From Erpetoichthys calabaricus (Eukaryota > Chordata > Cladistia > Polypteriformes > Polypteridae): 64,000 nucleotides of DNA. This document shows, piece after piece, positions 1 to 20,300 of this stretch. The notes under the pieces are model-generated. The model searched no databases. It had not been told where the DNA came from and saw nothing but the letters and a program-made list of their open reading frames with translations. Position 1 is the stretch's first letter. Every line of letters starts with the position of its first letter. The DNA lies in NCBI RefSeq assembly GCF_900747795.2, contig NC_041407.2, positions 25,857,379-25,921,378 of the forward strand, given 5' to 3'. The translations under genes and the position numbers were made by a program.

Positions 1-175
1 GTAGACCCTTGAAAGAAATTACTGTATATATTTGCATTTAAGTTCTCATGCGGATAAGTCAGGGCTTAATTTTACAGTATAATTTCCAGTATTTTATAAT
101 GTCAGTCATATAAATCGAATGTGGAAAACTCATGCTATTGGTCCAAGAGATTATGATATGCTAATGCCCACCTGA

Positions 176-600
176 GAGAGTAACCACAGAGCACACGGCC
201 TTTTTCTTCTACAGTATATATTGTGTCTATGTGACCACACGGTAATACCCGAACTATTCCGAAGCGACGTTTGCACTGATTTGTGTTTTTTGTATCTCAC
301 ACCCTCATACACCTTTATCGTAAGAGCATCCCTTATCTACGATGGAGTGTTCGATCAGATGAAAATATGAAGTTGGTTTTAAATTAAGAAATTGGTAACT
401 GCGCTGCTGCAACAAACTTTGATGTGTCTGAGAAACTGATGCGAAATTGGAGGAGGCAATTTCTGTGTCGTGTTTTTGAACGGGTGTATAAGTCGGGGTC
501 TGATTTTATGGTTGATTTTTTTTTGGGTTTCAAGACCCAACTTGTACATGAGTATATACGGTACTCATGTTGAAAACTGGCACCTTATACTTCTCTGAAG
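176..600 (+). mobile_element. Decayed DNA transposon fragment (pogo/Zator-like, uncertain)
   Basis: At about 418-456 a reading frame gives FDVSEKLMRNWRR, preceded by GNCAAAT. This is the style of helix-turn-helix found at the N terminus of pogo-like or related vertebrate transposases. The flanking text from 487 to 560 contains two half-complementary stretches around 'gtataagtcgggg' and 'acatgagtatatacgg', which look like remnants of terminal sequence. No full transposase is present and the frame is short. It lies in the presumed ERN1 intron upstream of the transmembrane exon. The family name is a guess from the motif style. Confidence 0.3.
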
Positions 601-2936
601 TTAAATATTTTCAGGATGCTAACAAAGGGTTTCAACAGTTTGGAGAATTACTGTGTAGCATTCACCAACCCATCTTCACCATCATTTCATTAGGCTAACA
701 TCTGTTGTGAAAGAAACAATGTTTAAATACTAAAGCATCGAAAGTCACCCATTGCCAGAAAATATATCAAGCTAGTGTGTTAAGTAGTATATTTAATTTA
801 GGAGATTGTATATGAAGCAGACAGGCATGCACAACAGATATCAACTCTGGAGCATTATGCTCCTTAATACTTTGTGTAGTTGGTTGTTTTCTATTTCTTC
901 TGTATTGATTGATGATTGTGAGTGTCTGGCCATGTATTTGTCTGAAGTGTCTGCACATAAATCAAAACTGGAGATTTGTCAGTTTGTGTTTTGGAAACCA
1001 ACCAACACACACACACTTGATTTCACTGACTTTTGAGAAGCATAGCAATGTTCTCTGGGTAATGGGAAAGTATACTGCAAATTCTAATAAGTAATGGCTT
1101 TGCTCGCCACATATTTGTTGTGTTATATAACTTTACGCTGTCTGTCTATTATCTGTCTGCAGCACAAGCAGAAAATGATGCTTGTTGTTTCCAAAGATAC
1201 AGTGCTTATTTCAAAATGATTTGCAGATATTAGACATCTGGATCATGTGCATAGAGTGAAGAGGAATCAGATGAGGTCTATAGCTCTGTAAAGCCAAGAA
1301 AGTCCGTGGGGATCAGCATGTAATGATGGAGTTAATGTAGTAGTCACTTTGAAGCACCCTTATGCTGTTGGCTCTGAGCCATGAGAATACCTTGGAGGAT
1401 AGTGGCTCTGTGTAAATGTCTCTAGCTTTAGGAGTCTGAATCTGCGGTTTCTTTTTTTTTATTACTACACACTGTATTTTTTTACAAAAACATTGTTACT
1501 CCTTTGCTTATAAAATATAGTCCCAAAAATTAGAAATGTTAAGGGACTAGTGTATTTGTTGTATTGGTCAGATTGTGAGTTAGATTATAATGTGTATCTG
1601 TCACGCTACTCTCTGAACTGTGAAAATCTTCTTGCACACCAACAGTGTCCATTGCAGCCTGTGTACGCCAAGCACTGATGAATTTTTGTGCTTTTGCCTA
1701 AAAAGGCATGCACTGTATTTATATATTCCATAAAAAAAAAATCCTAGTCCACTTTGAGTTTAGTTTCTGTGAATCCAACTTTGTCCCACTTTTTATCAAT
1801 CATGCCAAGCAAGTGACTTTTTGCAATTTTGATCATTTTTTTCCACTTACAGATACATACATCATAAATGTTGTATGCAATAACAGTGAAGTATTTATTC
1901 CACTCCTCATTAACCTGTAAAATTTAGCCAAAAATTGTGTCATTTAAGATCAATAAGCCAAATGCCCATTGTTTTCAGTAATTCCCCATGATGTCTAATT
2001 TGGACATATACAAGACATTTTAACATACTTGCTTCATAGTGAAGGTACAGCGAATTTGAAAGTCAGCTTGGTAATGTCCAGCATGTAACAAAGCTATTAT
2101 TTCTTCACTCCCCAAAACACAACTCATTCACCTTATTAAAACTGTGACGTATCTAGAATTTTTACAATATTAATGCAATGCTGTTTCATTAAAGTAGTTT
2201 TCTATATCTGCACACATTTTAATGAGTTTAGTCTATTTGAAAAATATAAGTTTAGCAGGTTGTAGTGCATTGAGTGGCTTTTCCAGTATTGTCTGTGACT
2301 TACATTACATTCTATAGTAGCCTTAGCATTATGTTTACCCCCCCCCAGAAAAACAAGCCAAAAACTCTTCTAACAGTAATGTAAAAACATCAACCTATAT
2401 ACAGCAGAAAAGGAATATCTAGTTTGTCCTGCTGTATTGATGCAGATTTAGTACATGTCCTTTGTGTCACCAATACACAGCCTGTCATTGCAGTCATTAC
2501 AGTAGGAGTGTGTTTTATTTGCATACTTTTTCTTACTGTGTTTCTGTTTACACATGAGAGGGGTAGTATATCAGCCCTGACCTGCATTATCAAAGTGCTC
2601 CTTTTGTTATTGCAAGCTACCTCAGTGCAAGACTTAAGAACTTCCACATTTTCCCTGACATGAACATTGACATTGCCACATTGAGAACTGTGCTTAGGGG
2701 GCTGACATCTTGTATGTCCTTGCACTTTATCGTAATTAAATTGCCACTATAAAGCAGATCATTACACATCACTCTGAGCCCTACTCTGGTTTAAGTATAC
2801 AGTAATTGTATAGAATTCTGGGGCCAAATCACACTCAGGGTTACCACCAAGGAGGTTAAAAACATTTTGTACTACTACATTGCAAAGCTTGTTGTTGTTC
2901 AGCATACCACAGTGACACTGTCATTTTAATCATGTA
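601..2936. other. Intronic stretch, no gene recognised
   Basis: AT-rich sequence presumed to be ERN1 intron. It contains short A/T runs and a C run near 2338-2346. No exon of the IRE1 luminal domain and no recognisable element was found on either strand. Confidence 0.5.
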
Positions 2937-5005
2937 GGTAGGTAGATAGATTATTAATCCCAAGGGAAAATTCACATACTCCAGCAGTAGCATACTGATA
3001 AAAAAACAATATTAAATTAAAGAGTGATAAAAATGGAGGTATAACAGACAATAATTTTGTATAATGTTAATGTTTACACCCCAACCCCCCCGAGTGCAAT
3101 TGAAGAGTCTCATAGTGTGGGGGAGGAACGATCTCCTCAGTCTGTCAGTGGAGCAGGACGGTGACAGCAGTCTGTCACTGAAGCTGCTCCTCTGTCTGGA
3201 GATGATACTGTTTAGTGGCTGCTCAGCACCCGTTGCTCTGCCACGGATGTCAAACTGTCCAGCTCCGTGCCTGCAATAGAGCCTGCTTTCCTCACCAGTT
3301 TGTCCAGGCGTGAGGCATCCCTCTTTTTTATGCTGCCTCCCCAGCACACAACCGCATAGAAGAGGGCGCTCACCACAACTGTGTGATAGAACATCTGCAG
3401 TATCTTGTTGTAGATGTTGAAAGACGCCAGCCTTCTAAGTAAGTATGGTCGGCTCAGTCCTTAATGCACAGAGCATCAGTATTGGCAGTCCAGTCCAATT
3501 TATCATCCAGCTGCACTCCCAGGTATTTATAGGTCTGCACCCTCTGCACACAGTCACCTCTGATAATCATGGGGTCCATGAGGGGCCTGGTCCTCCTAAA
3601 ATCCACCACCAGCTCCTTGGTTTTGCTGGTGTTCAGTTGTAGGTGGTTTGATTCGCACCATTTAAAAAAGTTCTTGATTAGGTTCCTATACTCCTCTTCC
3701 TGCCCACTCCTGATGCAGCCCACGATAGCAGTGTCGTCAGTGAACTTTTGCACATGGCAGGACTCTTGAGTTGTATTGGAAGTCCGATGTATATAGGACC
3801 TGCATGTCAGACCTGCAGTTCCCGAGACGCACATACGGAGGTCTGTCTGTAAGATAGTTCACGATCCATGCCACCAGGTATGAATCTACTCCCATCTCTG
3901 TCAGCTTGTCCCTAAGGAGCAGAGGTTGAATGGTGTTGAAGGCGCTAGAGAAGTCCAGAAACATAATTCTTACAGCACCACTGCTTCTGTCCAAGTGGGA
4001 GAGGGATCGGTGTAGCATATAGATGGCATCCTCCGCTCCCATCTTCTCCTGGTATGTGAACTGCAGAGGGTCGAGGGCGTGGTAGACCTGTGGCCTCAGG
4101 TGGTGAAGCAGCAGCCGCTCCATGGTCTTTATCACATGTTACGTGAGAGCAACAGGCCGGAAGTCATTCAGCTCACTAGGACGTGATACCTTTGGGACTG
4201 GGGTGATGCAAGATGTTTTCCAAAGCCTCGGGACTCTCCCCTGTTCCAGGTTCAGGTTGAAGATACGCTGTAGAGGACTCCCCCAGCTCCAACGCACAGG
4301 CCTTCAGCAGTCGTGGTGAAGCTCTCTGCTTACCTGGGCTGCTGTAATTGTGGGTGGTGGGAAACTCTCCTATGCTGGTATCAGCAGAAGGATGGGAGGA
4401 GGGTGCAGTACTCCGAGGTGAGAGTGGGTTAGGGTGGTCAAACCTGTTAAAGAAGTTCTTCATTTGGTTTGCTCTCTCCACGTCTCTCTCGATGGTGGCA
4501 CCCCACTTCGAGCTGCAGCCAGTGATGATCTTCATCACATCTTACACTTCCTTCATGCTGTTATTCTGCAACTTCTGCTCCAGCTTTCACCTGTATTGCT
4601 ACTTCGCCGCCCTAAGCTGGACTCGGAGTTCCTTCTGCACATGCTTGACCTCATGCTGATCACCGCCTTTAAAAGCCCTTTTCTTTTGGTTTAAAAGGCC
4701 CTTGATGTCACTTTTAATCCATGGGTTGTTAGCATAGCAGCGTACTGTTCTTACTGGAACTACAATGTCCATACAGAAGTTGATGTAGTCAGTAGTGCAG
4801 TCAACAACCTCCTCAATGTTCTCACTATATGATCCTTGCAGGATATCCCAATCCATAGTTCCAAAGCAGTCTCTCAGAGCCTGCTGTGCCTCAGGGGACC
4901 ACTTCCTGAATGAGCATGTGGTTGTAGGTAGGACCCTCACTCTTGGTTTGTAGTGAGGCTGAAGCAGAACCAGGTTATGATCTGCTTTCCCAATGTGTAA
5001 TACAA
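2937..5005 (-). mobile_element. 5'-truncated LINE, Rex1/CR1-type reverse transcriptase
   Basis: On the minus strand the order is: end of an endonuclease (DHNLVLLQPHYKP near 4945-4985), the linker block at 4599-4940 (FRKWSPEAQQALRDCF), then reverse transcriptase blocks. These include FRPVALT near 4140-4175, LDPLQFTYQ and FLDFSSAFNTIQP within 3737-4135, the catalytic FTDDTAIVG near 3720-3750, and KYLGVQLDDKLDW near 3480-3520. The C-terminal LRRSFLPHTMRLFN follows, and a 3' end reading 'ttgggattaataatctatc' closes the element at about 2940. The coding frame is broken into several pieces by frameshifts and stops, so it is dead. The 5' end is lost inside the endonuclease, as expected for target-primed insertion. 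The clade call rests on motif style; L2 is an alternative. It sits in the ERN1 intron, antisense to the gene. Confidence 0.8.
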
Positions 5006-5152
5006 AACTGAAACATATTTCTTCATGTGTTCAGACTATGTATGTAGCAGTCACACAGTAATGATATTGAACAGAGCGTCTTTTTTTAATAATTACCCAA
5101 GCAAATAGATTAATAAATATAATAGGCCGAGAAATCATTTCCATTAGAACAT

Positions 5153-5278
5153 CCATCCATCCATCTTCCAACCCGCTGAATCCGAACACAGGGTCACGGG
5201 GGTCCGCTGGAGCCAATCCCAGCTAACACAGGGCACAAGGCAGGAAACAATCCTGGGCAGGGTGCCAACCCACCGCAG
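5153..5278 (-). mobile_element. 5'-truncated tRNA-derived SINE (family A) with target duplication
   Basis: It starts with the ATCC/GGAT tail and carries the block around 'ccaacccgctgaatccgaac', which is shared with copies near 19881 and 41888. A 13-base direct repeat, tccattagaacat, lies at 5140-5152 and 5279-5291, which defines the insertion exactly. Only the 3' part of the SINE (antisense) is present. It lies about 120 bases before the acceptor of the ERN1 transmembrane exon. Confidence 0.85.
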
Positions 5279-5401
5279 TCCATTAGAACATTGCATTAAA
5301 AAACAAAAGTCATGCAGGTAGCTATTAAGGGCATTGTGTCTGATTAAAGAAAAGCTGTTGGATTGTTTAAATTGAATTCTTTCTCCTCCTCCGGCTTGCA
5401 G

Positions 5402-15013
<9,612 letters not shown>

Positions 15014-16160
15014 GTGGCCATTGCGCATCGCAATATCTAAGTGCCTTTCTGAAGGGCTGAAGTGGGTCTGGGACATTGCATCCCTATGTTTGTCCTGACT
15101 GTAGGAAGTAGCTGTGACAAGTTGTCACCATTTTTCATCCTCTACATGTATAAACTAACTTCTCCGTCCAGCAGAGGACTTCAGGGAGTAAGCCGCCCAG
15201 GATGACGTATGATCAGGAGACAATTAAGTGACTGATCTTTTTATGCATTAAGTTGAAAATGTCCTTTTTAAACTTGCTCACCTCCTGGTACATCACCACC
15301 TACGCTTTTGGCATCTAGTAACTGATGGAGAGGTGGGTTTGGGGTTCACTTAGGACATAAACGGTTTACTGGACTTGAACAGCTGTGTTTGTTTTTTCCG
15401 CATTCTTTGTCATTATCAAGCCTTTCTAAGCTTTTATTATCGGTGATGATCCAGAAACAAGTGGACCCTAATATGGTTTGGATTCTAGGCCACTGGTTGC
15501 CAACCTTGGAATTCTGTCACATTTCTGTGTTACTCTCGAGTGTTACTTGCTGTATTTTTCTCGTGACTTTCACAAGATTGCTCCAATCAAGCAATCCGCA
15601 AGCTTGAAAAAGCATTCAGATGTCTTGTGGGTACTGCAGAGCACCACTGGATTTTATCTTTTTCCCTCCACATTTGTTGTCTTATGGATCTCCGTTACAA
15701 ATGCTGTTTTGAGGCTTAAGTCTCCTGATAATGTACTCTGGATAGCCGAGATTGACATTGGCTGCCATGTCAGCCTTATGAAACTGGACAGCAGCACAGC
15801 ATTTGTCAAGGTTTTTTGTATGATTTCATTTGTGTTTAACTTATTTATTTAAGGTGAGATATCAAAAAGCCAGCTTTCTTCTGTTAATTTTTTTTTTTTA
15901 AATGGACAGGGTTATTTTTTAGACTTTTGTTTGAATTTGATTTCTTTCTCTATTGTGCAATCTGTACCATAAAATTCAAATGCCAAATGACTTTATAATG
16001 AAAAACTGTTTGTTTGGTCTGCCTTCTGATCTTTGTGTCTCAATGTGGAAACTTTATTTTAATAATCATAATAACAGAATTATTTTCTATTTGCACTAAT
16101 TATTGAAATCTTTAGAAAATGCATACTGCAATAAATTGTGTTCAATTGGTAATGCCTTTA
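15014..16160 (+). other. ERN1: ERN1 3' untranslated region (inferred)
   Basis: No coding signal. The stretch runs from the ERN1 stop to the first good polyadenylation signal at 16130-16135. A further AATAAA lies at 16313-16318. The extent is inferred. Confidence 0.6.
16130..16135 (+). promoter_or_regulatory. ERN1: Candidate ERN1 polyadenylation signal
   Basis: AATAAA followed by 'ttgtgttcaattgg', a GT-rich downstream stretch. A second AATAAA at 16313-16318 is directly followed by the long G run and is the alternative. Confidence 0.5.
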
Positions 16161-16322
16161 CTGTTAATCAGATAATATAGCTTCTCTTCTGAGAAAATGG
16201 TGTAGCCATAATACCTTCAGTACAGTATTATATTATAGGTCAGCTCATGCAGTTATTCAAACACTGATGTTGGCAAGTCAGAATGACCGTGGGTCAGATT
16301 GCGGGGTTATGAAATAAAAGTC

Positions 16323-16349
16323 GGGGGGGGGGGGGGGGGGGGGGGGGGG
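16323..16349 (+). repeat. Homopolymer of 27 G
   Basis: An unbroken run of 27 G between ERN1 and KPNA2. Such a run can form G-quadruplexes and is also prone to length errors in sequencing, so the exact length is uncertain. Confidence 0.9.
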
Positions 16350-16975
16350 ACTTCTAGTTACCTCCTAAATTGGTGACCAGAAATATTCTCTTTTCTACTT
16401 GATCAGCTCATATGATTAGTCACACATGCAAGTGGTTAGTGGAAGGAACTTTTAGGTGTCACAGTGCGCCGATTTATAGGTGTGCCAGGTCAGTCGACGG
16501 TAAGTAGTTGACCACACTGTAGGTGAAGAAATGGCAAAGTTTCAGTTTTTATCAGCTTTCGCTTTCCTCCCAGTCATACGCAGAGAAGAACGAGGTGATT
16601 ATTTCAAGGCTTGATATCGAGTCTATAGAGTGTTTGTAGTCTATCGATGAATAAATGAAATAAGGACAATTAAATTTCTGACAAGAATCCTTCCCCAGGT
16701 GTCTGGCACCACTCTCTGCGCTGCATCCTGTGCTTTGCCCTCGGCAAATCCTTACCTGTGAGACGATGAAGACGACTCGACTTTAAAATACAAGGAAATG
16801 CAGCGGACACACAGTAAATGACGCGATGTTTGAAATCGAACAGAACAGCAGCCAGTCAGCCACGCTGTATTGCGCTGTCACCGCCTATGCTTTTTTCAAA
16901 TCGTCCACGTCTCGCGAGATTCTAGAGCGGCCAGGTTACTGCGACAAACCTCGCCACTTGGCGTCCCCGGATTTT

Positions 16976-17115
16976 TTTGAACCGACCAATAACGTTGTAT
17001 CTGCATTTTTCAGCGAACCAATGTGCTTCGAGTGGTGGTGGGTCTTAAAGCATTGGAGGCTTTGCTCCTCCTGTAGCAGACCGGCATTACACTGCGAAGG
17101 CTTCACGTGCTGTTG
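16976..17115 (+). promoter_or_regulatory. KPNA2: KPNA2 promoter with three CCAAT boxes
   Basis: CCAAT at 16986-16990 and 17018-17022 and an inverted one (ATTGG) at 17052-17056 lie 32 and 34 bases apart. Regular spacing of about 31-34 bases between NF-Y sites is typical of promoters of G2/M-expressed genes, which fits the known cell-cycle expression of KPNA2. A CACGTG E-box lies at 17104-17109. A TTTGAA lies at 16976-16981, upstream rather than downstream of the boxes. No TATA box is evident. Transcription probably starts shortly after 17056. Confidence 0.6.
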
Positions 17116-17203
17116 GTGAGGGCTGAATATGGCTTAAATGGAAGAGAGAAGCCAGGATAATATCAGAGGTGTCTCACGTTCGGCTCATTTTTTTTTCTTT
17201 CAG
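17116..17203 (+). other. KPNA2: Probable KPNA2 5'-UTR intron (88 bases)
   Basis: A donor-like ttg|gtgagg at 17116 and a strong acceptor (T-rich tract ending cag at 17201-17203) frame a short intron just before the start codon at 17237. In human KPNA2 the first exon is non-coding, which fits. Transcript data would be needed to confirm. Confidence 0.5.
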
Positions 17204-17236
17204 TTGTAGGTTTGCTGGTGACTTTCTGTACGAACA

Positions 17237-17302
17237 ATGTCTGCTGCTAACGAGAACAACTTTCGTCTGGGCCAATTCAAAAACAAAGGCAAAGACGCAT
17301 CG
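17237..17302 (+). CDS. KPNA2: KPNA2 first coding exon
   Basis: It encodes 22 residues, [13 protein letters not shown] then FKNKGKDAS. The start is chosen because the family N terminus matches here and the exon ends in phase 0 at a gtgagg donor. Confidence 0.95.
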
Positions 17303-20300
17303 GTGAGGCCTACAGCTTTCACGTTCTATCATTTATATAAAAAAATGTACTGTGATAGTTGTTTCGGGTTCGAGGGGATCACTGTGTGTGTAACATACCT
17401 TGAAATCTTCCGAAAAGGTTTTGAGTTCTTTGTCGTAAATGAGTTTTACCTTGGTAGACGTCAGGGAGGGGTTCAGCGTAGGAAAACATGGCCGTGCTTT
17501 GAACCTTGTTTTAAAAGGAAAGAGAAGTGTCATGTTGCTCGATCCCAGAAAGATTACATTCCACATTATTCTAGATGGATCGTAATGAATTGTTTAATCC
17601 AAGTATCTTGCCTCGTGAATTTGTAAAATGGCAGTGGCGATTCAAGATAACATTTGACAGAGGGCACTTTCATTTTCAAAAAACTTTTACAGCTCGATTT
17701 TAAAAAATCGAAACCGATTGATGTCTCGCATATCCTTAAACGTTCAGGTAGCTTTGATGAATTGGCTTCATGGAGTTCAAATGTACAGTAAATGTATAGT
17801 ACGAAGGTCATCATGCCTCTTTGTGTAGAATATACGCGCTAGACTAAACATTTCAATGTTGAAATCGGCGGCATCGTAAGTGCTGGTTGAGTCCTGAATG
17901 TTGCGTGTTGGTACTGCGGCTAGTTTACGTCAATGACAATCGGAACAGATTTTGTGTATTGCACTGTAAGGAATACTGTACGCTGCTCTAAGAATTTGAC
18001 GGGGCATGATGTTGTGCGGGAGTTTCCTGCGTTGGCTACCCCACGCAAGCTTAATTGCGTTTATTTGTATACACCTTGAGTTCGGACAAGTTTGTCCCCC
18101 CATATTTATTATTACCAAAAAAAAAAGGAAGGCTGAGAAATATTGAAACTGGTGCGGCACAATTTTCGGAATGTTATGACGGGCGAGTGAAAAGAGTTGG
18201 AGGTACATATATACTGTATGTTGTATGTGGCCTTGAACAGCGCCTCCTTGCACTGATTGCAAATCTGTAACCGAGGTGCGAAGATTTGGCATGAAGTTGA
18301 ATGTCTTCTTGTGAACTCAGTTTTTAAAATGGTTCGACATATTCAGTGTACTGGTAGTGTGGAGGACAGGATCATTGAGAGCTGTAAGCACATCAGAAAA
18401 TATCTGTAGACATTTAGCATGATGTCACTCGGTGGCATTACACATTTCAAACTGGACTGTTAGCCGAGTTATTCATCAAGAAGATTTGTCCTGTCACTGT
18501 ATAAAATACCTATAGTGCAAACTTTATTTTTTTTTTTTTTAAATAAGTGAGCTACTTTTCCTCTGACAGTTGATGGAAATTTGGATAGGTTGAATCATTT
18601 AAACTATTATTCTGTTAACAGTGAAGTTTGAAAAATTTAAAAAAAAATATAGTTCCTTGTGGTTCCATGAATTGATTTCATGTGTTATTTTCAAAGATCA
18701 ATGTATCCATGCAGACCACAAAAATTGATATATCTCCACTTTACTAAAGCTCGCACCAAGCACTTGTGTATGCGTCAAAGGAAACATTTACCAGTTTATT
18801 ATATGGCCATTGTTATTTGTCTGTTTATGCCTCGGATGCCATTTTGATGATGATCCTCCTCTTGTGTCCCAGTATGCTAGCAATTTTCTTAAAGTCCTTT
18901 GGTTAAGGCCTGTAAGAACCTGTGCTGTAAGCAATTGAAAAGTTTTAAAATGTTGCAGTATACGCATAAGGAAAACTGCAACTTGAATTTTATTTTAAAC
19001 CATTCTGTATGCGAGTGTCTACAAGGTTGGAAAAAATACTAGAGCAGGGATGTGAGAACTTGTGTAATATATAATATATATAATGAGACAAATGGAGCAT
19101 CTTATTGGCAAAGCTCCTTTGAGGCCCATCGACATTAAACACTTCGTACTTGCCCAATCCAGTTTAATAAGAAGAAACCCTTGCATTTGGCCAGCTGCAG
19201 TTTGAGGCCAGATTCTATGGACTGCAGCTGGCCAAATGCAATAAATTAAAATTTTGTAAGGGTTGCTGCAGACTAAAGACCTATATAGTGTGGTCCACAT
19301 AAGCCTATGTGACTTACGTACCGTACATGTGTGAGAGATGTTTTGTGTCCTGCGAGTTTGTAGACTCTCTTGTCAAATGTCCAATAATCTGCATGATGTG
19401 TTTATCGCATCATTGTCTAACGACCCTTTCAGATCATAAATGATTTAATAATATAGTGTGTAGACTTGTTTAATCTTGTATCGGTGTGTCAGTTCTTTTA
19501 TTTTTCAAAAGGCATTTCTTAATACTGTGCAAGTAATGGGTAAGCAAAATAGTTTTCCAGTCAAGATCTTCCTGTCTGTAAGACATTGCAGATGGTTTTG
19601 TTGGCCAGTGCATCTTGGCCTTCTGAATTCTAAACACTGTATACAAATGAAAGCCTACAGCTAGTGATGACATCAGAGTACATGAGCAACCTGGACTTTC
19701 AGTATGTGCCGTTCACATAAATGGGTCCTGGTGTAAGTAAGACCAGTTCCTAATGAACTGCGCCTGCCAACAAGCCAGTGTACACCACATAATAGGAAAA
19801 TGTATAGGACTGTGCTGAACTTGATTCTTACTAGGTTACTTGTTGTGTTTTTTAAATGTGGGTTTATCTTGGAGCTTGACTCATCCATCCATCCATTTTC
19901 CAACCCGCTGAATCCAAACTCAGGGTCACGGGGGTCTGCTGGAGCCAATCCCAGCCAACACATGGCACAAGGCAGGAACCAATCCCGGGCAGGGTGCCAA
20001 CCCACCGCAGGACACACACAAACACACCAAGCACACACTAGGGCCGATCCACCTAACCTGCATGTCTTTGGACTGTGGGAGGAAACCCATGCGGACACGG
20101 GGAGAACAATCCAAAAAAAATTTGGTAGACCTGGAATGGACTAAACATGGTCTAGAGGGTTGTTTTTTAAAACTATGGACGGGGCAGTGCATATTTCATT
20201 CAAAATGGGTGTTCTCACCCTGTTATGCTTTAGTACCAGCTAAAATGGAATCTACTGGCCATTTCTAAAGAACTGATAAATCCTCTCCAGCCCCCCCAAC

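Noticed and set aside
1-5400. Search for ERN1 luminal-domain exons
   Set aside because: No frame matches the luminal domain. The region reads as intron with a DNA transposon fragment, a LINE and a SINE.
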